From SABY01 sp964593705 (GTDB lineage: Bacteria; Bacteroidota; Bacteroidia; Bacteroidales; 4484-276): a DNA stretch of 64,000 bases. The position numbers and the translations under genes were made by a program. The notes under the pieces were generated by a model that was given only the letters and a program-made list of their open reading frames with translations, ran no database searches and had not been told where the DNA came from. This document shows positions 9,609 to 18,095 of the stretch, piece after piece (position 1 is the stretch's first letter; each line of letters opens with the position of its first letter). The stretch lies in the NCBI GenBank assembly GCA_964593705.1, contig CAZQIV010000001.1:62001-126000 (forward strand), in the 5' to 3' direction.

Positions 9609-11084
9609 TTACCTCAGCTTTTCAAAATCAATTGAAATTTCCTGTTTGTTTTTGAAGTCGAAAAGGGTAAGCTTGCGTAGCTCGTAATAATTTACCCAGT
9701 AGGTTCGGAGGCTGCTAATGAAATTAATCCTTGCATTGTCGCTGCTCGATTGGGCATCGCGGAGGTTAATAATATCCACATTGCCGATAAGGTAGCGCTG
9801 CTTGGAAATATCGAAGCCTTTTTGGGCAACGGTGTCAGCTTTGGCGGCAATGGCAAGCTGGCGTTGCTGCATCCTGAAATTTTGTACTTGCAGGTAAATG
9901 CTTTGGTCGAAATCTATTTGCTCCTGCTCAACTGCCGTTCTCACGATCTCCCTGTCCGACTCTGCCATTTTAATCCTGCCCTTTGCCAGCCCCCAATCCA
10001 AAATTGGGATTGATAATCCCAACGAAATTTGTTGCTGATTTTGTGGACTTTGATATGCCTGGTCAAATTGTTGGGCACTTTGTGTAAGGCCATATTGTGC
10101 ATAGAGCTGGGCACTAAACCGATCGGTGGTTTGTGCGCGGTTTACTTCGCGGTCGGCTTCGAGTATCCGGCGTTCGAAGGTAAGTGAAGTAGAGCTGTTG
10201 AGTTGAGCCAAAGTGGTTGCTTCCTCCACCGCAATTTCGAAAAATGAAATTTCACTTACCGGTAGTATCAGTTCGATGGGGGTATCGTCCTGCATGCGCA
10301 AAAACGATTTGAGCTTAAACATCCTATCTTCCATTTCAACCAGGTTGCTCTCAACCGAAGCCTGCGCCTGGAGCAAACTCAGTTCAAGCTGCAACAACTC
10401 ATTTTCAGGAATTTTACCGAGGTTAAATCTTCCGACACCAATTTTATAAAGGGTGTCGTAATTGGCAACATTTAATTCCTGGATATTTTGCCTGATTTGA
10501 GAAATGAGTAAGTTGAAAAAATAATTCGTTGCCGTGATGGCTATTTGTTCCACATCCTCTAAGTACTGACGTTTGGCTTCGTTGTACTTTATCGGGTCAA
10601 TTTTTTTCGACCATTTAAAAGGATTAAAGGTGAAGATATTTTGCTGGTAACCTACAATGAGCGGGCTTGAGAGGTAGGAAGTTTGGGCAGTATCCAGGTA
10701 ATCGATGCGCTGAAGGTTTGATCCCAAAAATACCTGCCCGCCGGTAAACCCGATGTTTTTGCTAAGAGATAATCCGGCAGAAGTATTTATCTGTGCTGTT
10801 TCAAAAAAGTAATCATTCCCACCGAGGGTTTGCTTTGAAATTTGCCGCTGAAAATTTGGCAGAATGGCATCAAGGCTAAGCTTTGGCAGCAACAATGCTT
10901 TGGAAGTACGCATTTCCCAAAAGGCTTTCAGAAAGCGGTTTTTTGCAGATAATGCATCCGGTGATTGCTGCTCGGCAAGACTGATGACCTCCTCCAGCGA
11001 AAGCTGACTTTTTAAAACCTGCCCATTCCCGGCCATAGCGCCAAAAAGGAGCAATGTTAAAATAAATATTTTAGTTTTTATCAT
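9609..11084 (-). CDS. TolC-family outer-membrane efflux protein
   Basis: 491 residues with signal peptide (KIFILTLLLFGAMAGNGQ). Two OEP-type halves are seen: about 30-250 (SLEEVISLAEQQSPDALSAK) and about 260-480 (RRILEADREVNRAQTTDRFS, LGLSIPILDWGLAKGRIKMA). The motifs and length fit the TolC family, which forms a trimeric outer-membrane channel and periplasmic tunnel. Its partners are probably the HlyD-type adaptor (13270-14532) and the MacB-type permease (11917-13254) on the same strand, though 830 bp of repeat DNA separates it from them. The substrate is unknown. A small molecule, peptide or siderophore is possible. Confidence 0.9.
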   Translation of the reverse strand: MIKTKIFILTLLLFGAMAGNGQVLKSQLSLEEVISLAEQQSPDALSAKNRFLKAFWEMRTSKALLLPKLSLDAILPNFQRQISKQTLGGNDYFFETAQINTSAGLSLSKNIGFTGGQVFLGSNLQRIDYLDTAQTSYLSSPLIVGYQQNIFTFNPFKWSKKIDPIKYNEAKRQYLEDVEQIAITATNYFFNLLISQIRQNIQELNVANYDTLYKIGVGRFNLGKIPENELLQLELSLLQAQASVESNLVEMEDRMFKLKSFLRMQDDTPIELILPVSEISFFEIAVEEATTLAQLNSSTSLTFERRILEADREVNRAQTTDRFSAQLYAQYGLTQSAQQFDQAYQSPQNQQQISLGLSIPILDWGLAKGRIKMAESDREIVRTAVEQEQIDFDQSIYLQVQNFRMQQRQLAIAAKADTVAQKGFDISKQRYLIGNVDIINLRDAQSSSDNARINFISSLRTYWVNYYELRKLTLFDFKNKQEISIDFEKLR

Positions 11085-11387
11085 GATCGATGCGATGTTG
11101 GATATTGGTTAATTGTCCCGAAAAGTAGAAAATCTTTGATTTTCGTAACTTTTCGAGGATGCCCGAGCGAAGCTCGGCATTAATCGTTAATTGTTATTTA
11201 GGATTCGTTATTAAATAACTTGATGTTATAGAGGTTCTATTATATCTTTTCATCAATGAACATAGATTCCCCTCAGTCAACCGATGGATACTAATAACAG
11301 CTTTTTGTAAGACGATTAAAACCTATCTATTAACAGACCTCTCAGTCGCAAGCTCCTTCGAGGTGACAATGCTTCCATGAGGGTTGT
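11085..11387. repeat. palindromic repeat DNA upstream of tolC-like gene
   Basis: No gene. At about 11117-11185 there is a palindromic unit combining CCCGAAAAGTAGAAAATC, AACTTTTCGAGGATGC and the small hairpin GCCCGAGCGAAGCTCGGC. Relatives occur near 11747-11805 and 46343-46430. After it come reversed heptamer words (TTAATCGTTAATTG, about 11180-11200) and unremarkable AT-rich sequence. Confidence 0.6.
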
Positions 11388-11430
11388 GGGAGGGGGGAAT
11401 CGGGCGCGAAGCGCCCGATTCCCCCCTCCC
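11388..11430. repeat. REP-like perfect hairpin, GCGC-gaa-GCGC core
   Basis: Arms 11388-11407 and 11411-11430 are perfect 20-bp inverted repeats around the loop GAA. The flanks 11340-11375 (CTCAGTCGCAAGC, CGAGGTGACA) and 11452-11485 (GGTCATGTCGATCC, GAGAGACATCT) form an outer imperfect inverted repeat. Three relatives lie at 22132-22174, 22331-22365 and 35232-35274. Confidence 0.85.
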
Positions 11431-11526
11431 ATATTAACGCATGAACAAGGTCATGTCGATCCGCCAGCCGGCGGAGAGACATCTATTGCAATGAGTCACC
11501 TTATTTCATAACAAGCCCTTAGTTAA

Positions 11527-11745
11527 TCGTTTGTAACTAAAAATCAATAACTTAATACCTCCCAACTCAATAAACCAGTAACTCTATAACCCAATAACTC
11601 TATGAACTCTAAACTCTAAACTGAGAATCGTTAATCGTTATTGGTTATTTGTTAATCGTTTAAATCTTACAATTCAATAACTTAATAACCCAATAACTCA
11701 ATAACTCTATGAACTCTAAACTCCAAACTCTAAACTCTAAATGCC
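11527..11745. repeat. mixed short tandem repeats (ACTCTAA / AATAACTC words)
   Basis: Words such as CAATAACTC, AACTCTATG and ACTCTAA recur in 7-9 bp steps. CGATTAA-type words in reverse complement interrupt them at 11625-11665. No coding potential was seen. Confidence 0.7.
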
Positions 11746-11746
11746 G

Positions 11747-11805
11747 GGCTTTGCCCGTGCACCCTCGAAAAATTACGAAAATTGAAAATTTTCTATTTTT
11801 CGGGG
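11747..11805. repeat. palindromic element (GCCGGGC...CGAAAA family)
   Basis: ATGCCGGGCTTTGCCCG is followed by CCCTCGAAAAATTACG and GAAAATTTTCTATTTTTCGG. It is the same family as 11117-11185 and 46343-46430, with the small hairpin at one end and a CGAAAA/TTTTCG stem at the other. Confidence 0.6.
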
Positions 11806-11814
11806 CTCTCAACT

Positions 11815-11905
11815 CTCTCCCCTCTAACCTCTAACCTCTAACCTCTCCCCTCTCCCCTCTCCCCTCTCCCCTCTAACCTCTAACCTCTAACCTCTAACCT
11901 CTAAC
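11815..11905. repeat. exact heptamer array CTCTAAC/CTCTCCC, 13 units
   Basis: Thirteen consecutive 7-bp units run without phase slip. The order is one CTCTCCC, three CTCTAAC, four CTCTCCC and five CTCTAAC, followed by a degenerate unit. The array ends 11 bp from the stop codon of the minus-strand permease gene, so it lies just downstream of that gene and upstream of the tolC-like gene. Confidence 0.9.
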
Positions 11906-11916
11906 CTCCAAATTCC

Positions 11917-13254
11917 TTAGTCATGCCTGAGCGAAGTAACAGGATCCTGTTTTGAAGCCATTCGTGCCGGCATCAATCCAAAAACAATTCCTACCGTGGC
12001 CGAAACGCCAAATGAAATCACAATGGAAAGCAGGGAAACAATGGTTAAAATTCCGGTAACCTGCATGATAACTTTTGCAAGCACTAGGCCCAGGATCACA
12101 CCGATAAACCCTCCTGAAATACTGATTAAAGTTGCTTCGGCAACAAACTGAAAAATAATGTCGGACTTACGGGCACCCATGGCCATTCTTACGCCAATCT
12201 CCCTTATGCGTTCCATAACTGAGGCCAGCATAATATTCATAATGCCAATACCCCCTACAATGAGCGAAATACTGGCAATGGCCCCCAGCACAATGTTGAA
12301 AATATCTTTGGTACGTTGCTGTTGCTTGAGCAGCAACTCCGGAATTTTAATCTCAAAATCTTCCTGGCCAGCGTGCCGCCTGATGAGCATACGCTTTACT
12401 AAATTAGCTGTTTCAATCAGGCGCTCACTTTCTTCTACCTGGATTATTATTTTATCCAATTGATTGAAGTTTTTAGTTTTCGATTGGCTTTCATCATCAT
12501 TATTATTAAGGCTTGACTTGGTGATCAACGATCTGTCCTTGTAGCGCATCAGTATTGTTTTGATGGGAACGAACACGGTGTTGTTAAATTCGCTCACGCC
12601 AAGATTTTCGTTTGCCTTTTCGCTTACAATCCTGCTTTTGAGTACACCAATTACTTCCAGCCATATATTTCCACATTTTAGACGCTTACCAATGGGATTT
12701 TCCTGTTTGAAAAACCGGGCCCTGATTTCCGGCCCTATGATACATACCGGATTACCATTTTCAAGCTGGTGCTGGGTGAACATCTCACCCTGTTGCAGCT
12801 CGATATTAAACACTTTGAAAAACGCAGGCGTAACACCCGAAAACTTCGCGGTACGCCGGGTTCCTGATTTTACCACGGGGGCATTAAAAACCACCTCTGA
12901 GCTAATCAGTTCTATCCCGGGAATTATTTCATAAAAACTCTCCACATCATTCAGGGTCAACCCTGGCGAAAAATTCTTTGCTTTGTTTGTTGCATTACCT
13001 GATGAGGCATCTTCTCCATCTCCCGTGGTGGATTCGTCTTCCTGGTCAGGGAGTTTGGGTGTGATTACAATATTATTTACACCTACCATCTTTATCTGCT
13101 CAAGAATTTCCTGTTGTGCACCTTTTCCGATGGCCATCATGGCAATAACAGCAGCCACGCCAAAAATGATTCCGAGCGCAGTTAATATGGATCTGAATTT
13201 ATTTGCAAAAACAGCCTCAACTGCAGAATTGATGTTATGTATATGTCTTTTCAA
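11917..13254 (-). CDS. MacB-type ABC transporter permease (no ATPase domain)
   Basis: 445 residues. It starts at TTG 13254-13252, because no ATG exists before the first membrane segment and an in-frame TGA lies a few codons upstream. The N-terminal helix (FRSILTALGIIFGVAAVIAM) is followed by a MacB_PCD periplasmic domain (about 45-300) and an FtsX domain with three helices (about 320-440), including IVGGIGIMNIMLASVMERIR and EIGVRMAMGARKSDI. MacB permeases drive mechanotransmission between an ATPase and a periplasmic adaptor. This one lacks the fused nucleotide-binding domain, so it needs a separate ATPase, and none is encoded nearby. It follows the adaptor gene by 15 bp and is surely cotranscribed with it. 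Confidence 0.9.
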   Translation of the reverse strand: MKRHIHNINSAVEAVFANKFRSILTALGIIFGVAAVIAMMAIGKGAQQEILEQIKMVGVNNIVITPKLPDQEDESTTGDGEDASSGNATNKAKNFSPGLTLNDVESFYEIIPGIELISSEVVFNAPVVKSGTRRTAKFSGVTPAFFKVFNIELQQGEMFTQHQLENGNPVCIIGPEIRARFFKQENPIGKRLKCGNIWLEVIGVLKSRIVSEKANENLGVSEFNNTVFVPIKTILMRYKDRSLITKSSLNNNDDESQSKTKNFNQLDKIIIQVEESERLIETANLVKRMLIRRHAGQEDFEIKIPELLLKQQQRTKDIFNIVLGAIASISLIVGGIGIMNIMLASVMERIREIGVRMAMGARKSDIIFQFVAEATLISISGGFIGVILGLVLAKVIMQVTGILTIVSLLSIVISFGVSATVGIVFGLMPARMASKQDPVTSLRHD

Positions 13255-13269
13255 AACCGGAGTTCAATT

Positions 13270-14532
13270 TTATTTTTCAAGGATATTCAAGCTAAGATTA
13301 TTGGCGTTCTCGGGTATGGAAAGGTAAACTTCATCCCCTTCGGAAACTCCTTTTTCGATGATCACTTCATTTTCGTTGCTTTGCCCGATAATTACCTCTT
13401 GCTTTACCGTGCGCGAGCCATGTTCCATAAAAACGAAAGTAAGCGAATCGTTGCTATGAATGGCTTCGAGTGGAACATATATCACGTCCTGAAAAGATGC
13501 GGTGATGATTTCATTTTTTGTGGTCATCGATGGGCGCATAATGGAGTCGGATTCATTTACAGAAATAATTACCTCAAATACCTTGGCATCCGAGCCTTGA
13601 TTTTGTTGCCCGATGTTGGCAACTTCATCTACAACTCCTGAATATTCACGATCGGGAAAGGCATCGATATTGATTTTTACAATTTGCCCGGTGCGCACTT
13701 TGGAAATGTCAATTTCGTTGACGTAGGTTTTTGAGATCATCTTTGAAAGGTCGGGAAGCTGTGCCACAACATTGTCCCAGGGACTGATGGATGACCCGGT
13801 TTGTGTTTTTCGCCCCCGCCAGTCGCGTTTATAAATCAACATCCCGGGTTTGGGGGCAAATACCCTGAATGTTCCCAAAATATCGATCATTCGCTGCTTC
13901 TTTCGCCTGGCTTGCTCAAGGGTTGCCGAAACCTCCTGCATTTCGGCCTTGGCTTTTTCGTATTTCAACACATAGTTTTCAACTGCCTGGTTGTAATTTC
14001 TTTCGGCTCTATCCCGCGAAATTTTTGCCTGCCTTTGTGTGGCGGGAGGTTCAAATTTCGACTGGTCAACCGTAATTTGTGCTTCTTCCATAGCAAAATG
14101 CAGATTTACCAATTCGTCTCTTGTACTACGCAAATTGAGCGAAGTGTCGAGCATGGTTTTGGTGTATTGCGATTCGAGTTTCTCCAATTCAGTTTCCAGA
14201 TCTTTGAGCTTACTTACCACCTCGGTTTGATCCAAGGAGGCTACAAAATCGCCGGAATCGACAATAGTACCTTCCGGGATAAGTTCGTTAACTTTAATAT
14301 CTCCCCAAATTTGGATGGAACGTAAGTTTTCGGGACCATAAATGTTTTCGGAGCTTTTGGCTTCCAGCTCACCCGTTGTTACCACATCCACCTGGAAGAG
14401 TCCGTACTTTGCAGGCGCTTTAATATATTGAACAGCCCGCCCACTCCGATAGCCATCGGAACCTGCAAAATACCAGGCTGCCAAAATTAATACGAGCGCT
14501 AAAGCAAGGGTGATATACAATTTCCTTTTCAT
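13270..14532 (-). CDS. HlyD/MacA-type periplasmic adaptor (membrane fusion protein)
   Basis: 420 residues with a signal anchor (LYITLALALVLILAAWYFAG). Biotinyl-lipoyl-like strands flank a long helical hairpin (about 105-215, for example LKDLETELEKLESQYTKTML and RDRAERNYNQAVENYVLKYE). Barrel and membrane-proximal domains follow (about 225-410, RTGQIVKINIDAFPDREYSG). It links an inner-membrane permease to TolC in tripartite exporters. The permease gene begins 15 bp downstream. The start is ATG 14532. The substrate cannot be read from the sequence. Confidence 0.88.
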   Translation of the reverse strand: MKRKLYITLALALVLILAAWYFAGSDGYRSGRAVQYIKAPAKYGLFQVDVVTTGELEAKSSENIYGPENLRSIQIWGDIKVNELIPEGTIVDSGDFVASLDQTEVVSKLKDLETELEKLESQYTKTMLDTSLNLRSTRDELVNLHFAMEEAQITVDQSKFEPPATQRQAKISRDRAERNYNQAVENYVLKYEKAKAEMQEVSATLEQARRKKQRMIDILGTFRVFAPKPGMLIYKRDWRGRKTQTGSSISPWDNVVAQLPDLSKMISKTYVNEIDISKVRTGQIVKINIDAFPDREYSGVVDEVANIGQQNQGSDAKVFEVIISVNESDSIMRPSMTTKNEIITASFQDVIYVPLEAIHSNDSLTFVFMEHGSRTVKQEVIIGQSNENEVIIEKGVSEGDEVYLSIPENANNLSLNILEK

Positions 14533-14743
14533 CTATATAAGATTTGCCACGGATGCACGGATAAAATAAAATTATGTTTCTCCATAGGAGTCCTTCGGAC
14601 ATTCATGCACCCCGAACAATCGGGGCAAGCGTGGGTGTTAATAATTAATGTGAATATTTCATATTTATAAAAATCTTTTCAGCAAACTAAATAGTACGCT
14701 GTTTTTTAATTAACGTTTCCCTCGGTTTTCGTTAATTAGTTGT
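14533..14743. repeat. intergenic DNA with shared short repeat words
   Basis: It contains GCCACGGATGCACGGATA close to the adaptor start (about 14544-14562), nearly repeated at 17142-17160 upstream of the SurA-like gene. It also holds GGAGTCCTTCGGAC (about 14587-14600), a palindromic word seen again in reverse at 46388-46401, and a small CCCCGA-TCGGGG hairpin (about 14611-14625). Confidence 0.5.
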
Positions 14744-15718
14744 TTAATTATCTTTCAGCAATTCATCAATAATATCCTCAATCGAAATTCCGGCGGCCTC
14801 GGCTTTATAGTTTCTAACAATACGGTGACGCAAAATGGAAATAGCTACTTTCCTGACATCTTCGATATCGGGCGAGTATTTTCCGTTGATTGCCGCGTGG
14901 CATTTAGCGCCAACAATCAGGTATTGCGATGCCCTTGGGCCGGCACCCCAGGTAAGGTATTGGTTTGCCCAGGGGTGGGAATCCTTGCGGTTGGCGCGGG
15001 TTTTTGTTGCCAGCCTTACCGCGTATTCATACACATTTTCAGGTACCGGAATTTTCTTAATCAGGTTTTGAAAATAAAGAATCTCCTCGGCAGTAATCAC
15101 TTCCAAAGGGTTTCCCTGGTATGTTGTAGTGGTGGTTTTTACCACATTTATCTCTTCTTCAAACGAAGGGTAATCGAGCCAGATGTTGAACATAAAACGG
15201 TCTAACTGGGCTTCGGGCAAGGGATAGGTTCCCTCTTGCTCGATGGGATTTTGCGTGGCAAGCACAAAAAATGGTTCGTCAAGTTTGTAGGCGGTTCCGG
15301 CCACGGTAATCGACTTTTCCTGCATGGCTTCCAGCAGTGCCGATTGGGTTTTGGGAGGGGTACGATTTATTTCATCGGCAAGGATAATGTTTGCAAATAC
15401 AGGGCCTTTGTTAAATTTAAAATTCCTGTTTTGATCTAAAATTTCGGTACCAATAATATCTGAAGGCATAAGGTCGGGGGTAAACTGTATGCGGCTGTAG
15501 CTTAATCCCAAAACCTGCGATATGGTGTTCACGAGCAAAGTTTTTGCCAATCCCGGCACACCTACCAGCAAAACATGGCCATTGCTGAATATCGAAATGA
15601 GTACATTTTTAACAACCTCGTCCTGCCCAACAATCACCTTTGCAATTTCCTGACGTAGTATTTTTACCTTTTCACCAAAGGCATCTATGGCCTCAACATC
15701 CGATTTATATGTTTTCAT
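14744..15718 (-). CDS. MoxR-family AAA+ ATPase
   Basis: 324 residues. Walker A is GVPGLAKT (about 54-61), Walker B ILADEINR (about 112-119), followed by TPPKTQSALLEAMQEKSITV and the sensor region FVLATQNPIEQEGTYPLPEA. The C-terminal lid ends in a small helical domain. MoxR proteins act as chaperone-like ATPases in maturation of cofactor-bearing or membrane complexes, often with DUF58 and VWA partners, which are not seen here. It lies 58 bp from the SurA-like gene and is the last gene of the guaB-folding-factor run. It is cytoplasmic. The family call is secure; the client is unknown. Confidence 0.93.
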   Translation of the reverse strand: MKTYKSDVEAIDAFGEKVKILRQEIAKVIVGQDEVVKNVLISIFSNGHVLLVGVPGLAKTLLVNTISQVLGLSYSRIQFTPDLMPSDIIGTEILDQNRNFKFNKGPVFANIILADEINRTPPKTQSALLEAMQEKSITVAGTAYKLDEPFFVLATQNPIEQEGTYPLPEAQLDRFMFNIWLDYPSFEEEINVVKTTTTTYQGNPLEVITAEEILYFQNLIKKIPVPENVYEYAVRLATKTRANRKDSHPWANQYLTWGAGPRASQYLIVGAKCHAAINGKYSPDIEDVRKVAISILRHRIVRNYKAEAAGISIEDIIDELLKDN

Positions 15719-15775
15719 AATTTATTTTACTTTCTTTTTAGTTTTAATTAATGAGGGGGTTTTGATTATTAGCGC

Positions 15776-17131
15776 TTAATTCCATGTTTGTTCAAAATCA
15801 CACTCCGAAAATTTACCATTAATTTTAATGTAAGTTTTTTTGGAATTTTTTGATATCCAGTCAACCATGTCTTTTTGTCTTTTTTGCCCCAGTGCCCATT
15901 CCTGAATTTCGTTGTAATCTTCCTCAAGGTTTGCACGGTGTGGCTGTGTTCGCCTTTTTAGCAGCAACAAGCGGTATGCTTCTTCACCTTTTTCATCAGT
16001 CATCAAAACCGGTGTGGAAATTTGTCCAACTTCCAGTCTGTCGATAACAAAAAACACCTTCGGATCGAGCTGATCAACCGGCCATTGTGCAGCGCCAGTC
16101 ATAGGATTGATGAGCAGACCGCCATTATTTTTAGATGGATCGGTAGAAAATCTTGTAACCGCTTCTTCAAAGGTTAACGAATCAATTTTAATTTGGTTTC
16201 CAATACTGTCGAGGAAAGTACGGGCATGAGCCAATGCAACGGGCGACACTTTTGGCCTGATGAGGATATGGCGTACCCTCATAAATTCTCCCCTGCGCTC
16301 GATACCCTGGATAACATGGTAACCGGCTTCTGTTTCAACAATTTCCGAAATATCACCGGGTTTTAGTTTAAAAGCAACTGCCTCAAACTCGGGATAAAGT
16401 TCGCCCCGGCCATGAAGGCCAATATCCCCGCCTTGCTTGGCCGAACCGGGATCTTCGGAATACAACACGGCAAGCGCTTCAAAGCTTTCACCATTCAGCA
16501 CTCTTTCGCGTAGTTTTTTCAAACGCTCTTTTACCTCAAATTTTTCTTCGTAGGAAATGGGCGGCTTTTTAACGATTTGAGCCACCTCAACCACCGAGCT
16601 TATCAATGGAATACTGTCTTTTGGAATATCTTTAAAAAACCGCTTCACCTCCGAAGGTGTAACCTGGGTATTCATGGTTATTTCTTCCTGAACTTTGTTT
16701 ACGAGCAACTGGTCGCCAATAACATCTCTCAGCTCATCTTTAAATTCGAGTATTGACTTGCCATAATATTCCTCCAGCTTTTCCTGTGAGCCGAATTGTG
16801 TTATAAAATAACGCATTCTTCGGTCGAGCTCCGAACTTACCTGGTCGGGAGTTATTTCAATACTATCGAAGGCGGCCTTGTGGAGCAGTAATTTTTCGAA
16901 AAGAAGGTTCTCAAGAATCTGGCATTTTACTTTAGGTTCAGTTCCTTTTATTCCACCTTGCATCCTCATTTGGAGGTATTGATTTTCGATATCAGAGTTG
17001 AGGATGAAATTTTTACCTACAACAGCCACAACTTCATCAATAATAATAGTATCGGACTGAACCTGGGCTGCGACAGGTAAAATCTGTATCAGGCAAATAA
17101 TGATCGCCAATTGAAATTTAATATTTTTCAT
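15776..17131 (-). CDS. SurA-like periplasmic peptidyl-prolyl isomerase
   Basis: 451 residues from ATG 17131 (signal KFQLAIIICLIQILPVAAQ). The ATG 18 bp upstream only adds residues before the signal and is less likely. A SurA N-terminal chaperone region (about 25-165, DEVVAVVGKNFILNSDIENQ) is followed by two parvulin domains: about 170-270 (YSEDPGSAKQGGDIGLHGRG) and about 275-390 (RHILIRPKVSPVALAHARTF, FSTDPSKNNGGLL). The role is folding and delivery of outer-membrane proteins to the BAM machinery. It is the third of three folding-factor genes downstream of guaB. Confidence 0.9.
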   Translation of the reverse strand: MKNIKFQLAIIICLIQILPVAAQVQSDTIIIDEVVAVVGKNFILNSDIENQYLQMRMQGGIKGTEPKVKCQILENLLFEKLLLHKAAFDSIEITPDQVSSELDRRMRYFITQFGSQEKLEEYYGKSILEFKDELRDVIGDQLLVNKVQEEITMNTQVTPSEVKRFFKDIPKDSIPLISSVVEVAQIVKKPPISYEEKFEVKERLKKLRERVLNGESFEALAVLYSEDPGSAKQGGDIGLHGRGELYPEFEAVAFKLKPGDISEIVETEAGYHVIQGIERRGEFMRVRHILIRPKVSPVALAHARTFLDSIGNQIKIDSLTFEEAVTRFSTDPSKNNGGLLINPMTGAAQWPVDQLDPKVFFVIDRLEVGQISTPVLMTDEKGEEAYRLLLLKRRTQPHRANLEEDYNEIQEWALGQKRQKDMVDWISKNSKKTYIKINGKFSECDFEQTWN

Positions 17132-17234
17132 CTGTATAAAATTAGCCACTGATGCACGGATGATATTGAATGATGTTTTTATTCATGCCTGTGGGTGTTA
17201 TTAATAATAAGCATTTCATCTGTTTAAAATTACA

Positions 17235-18083
17235 TTAAAAAAACTCAAATTTATTTTCCCTTACAGCTTGTTCGTAAACCTCCTCGTGCATTTTTTTAAT
17301 CAACTGCTTTTTTCGTTTGTTGAGTATAATCGAAGAAATATTATTTGTTTCAAGCGACAAGGGTGAAATACTGTCTTTTAGGCCATAAGCCAAAATATTT
17401 GCATAAAACCAACCAGGTTTTTGATATCTTTTAATTTGTTGATTATTAACAAGAAATACTTCCGGATTTTCCACCATTAAGGGGATCATGTCCAATAATT
17501 CATCAAATGTAATCCATTCGTTGTCAATCAGGCCATAATCAATGGCATATCTGATGCAATAAAACTCCAGTGAATCCCTGTCGGCCTCACTGTCGGAATT
17601 GACAAGTTCCCTGATTTTTTTCCGATAAGGAGAATTTTCATTTACTTTAGCATAAACGACTTGTATAATATTTTCGCTGAGTTTAAAATTACCGGAGAAT
17701 TTATTGTAGTATTCTTCTATTTCTTCACCACTAACCACGGTGTCGAGGTTTTGCCTGATAAATTCAGTTTCGTAATTATAAATGATTAATGAGTTCCGGT
17801 AATTATCCAGTTGTCTTGAAAAATCTTTCTGCTCATCTGCCAGGTTTTTGTTTGCCTGATAAACCAAAAGCTGTGTTTTTACCCAATTATTAATGTAGTT
17901 CTGAGTTATCGAAAGGCTGTCTGAGGGTAAGGTGGCGTGTGGAACCAAATCCCGGATATCGGAAAAATAAAGATACTCATCATAAACCCTTGCAATTACA
18001 CGATCAGAATTGTTGAAAGTTGCATTGTTGCATGAGCCTACAATGAGTACCAGAATAAAAACTGAAAGACAATTTTTTTTCAA
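17235..18083 (-). CDS. SurA-N/PrsA-like lipoprotein without isomerase domain
   Basis: 282 residues. It starts at TTG 18083-18081 (12 bp after the previous stop); no ATG is available before the lipoprotein signal (LSVFILVLIVGSC), so TTG is well supported. The helical region (about 25-140) resembles the chaperone part of SurA/PrsA, with YLYFSDIRDLV and a Q-L-Y-N helix set. No parvulin signature (GGDIG, GYHVI) follows. It lies between two true parvulin proteins in one operon, so it probably acts in the same periplasmic folding path, perhaps as a holdase. The function is inferred from context and fold only. Confidence 0.78.
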   Translation of the reverse strand: MKKNCLSVFILVLIVGSCNNATFNNSDRVIARVYDEYLYFSDIRDLVPHATLPSDSLSITQNYINNWVKTQLLVYQANKNLADEQKDFSRQLDNYRNSLIIYNYETEFIRQNLDTVVSGEEIEEYYNKFSGNFKLSENIIQVVYAKVNENSPYRKKIRELVNSDSEADRDSLEFYCIRYAIDYGLIDNEWITFDELLDMIPLMVENPEVFLVNNQQIKRYQKPGWFYANILAYGLKDSISPLSLETNNISSIILNKRKKQLIKKMHEEVYEQAVRENKFEFF

Positions 18084-18095
18084 ATCAAAGTCCGG

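Noticed and set aside
11527..11912. CRISPR array
   Set aside because: Units are 7-9 bp with no spacers and there are no cas genes.
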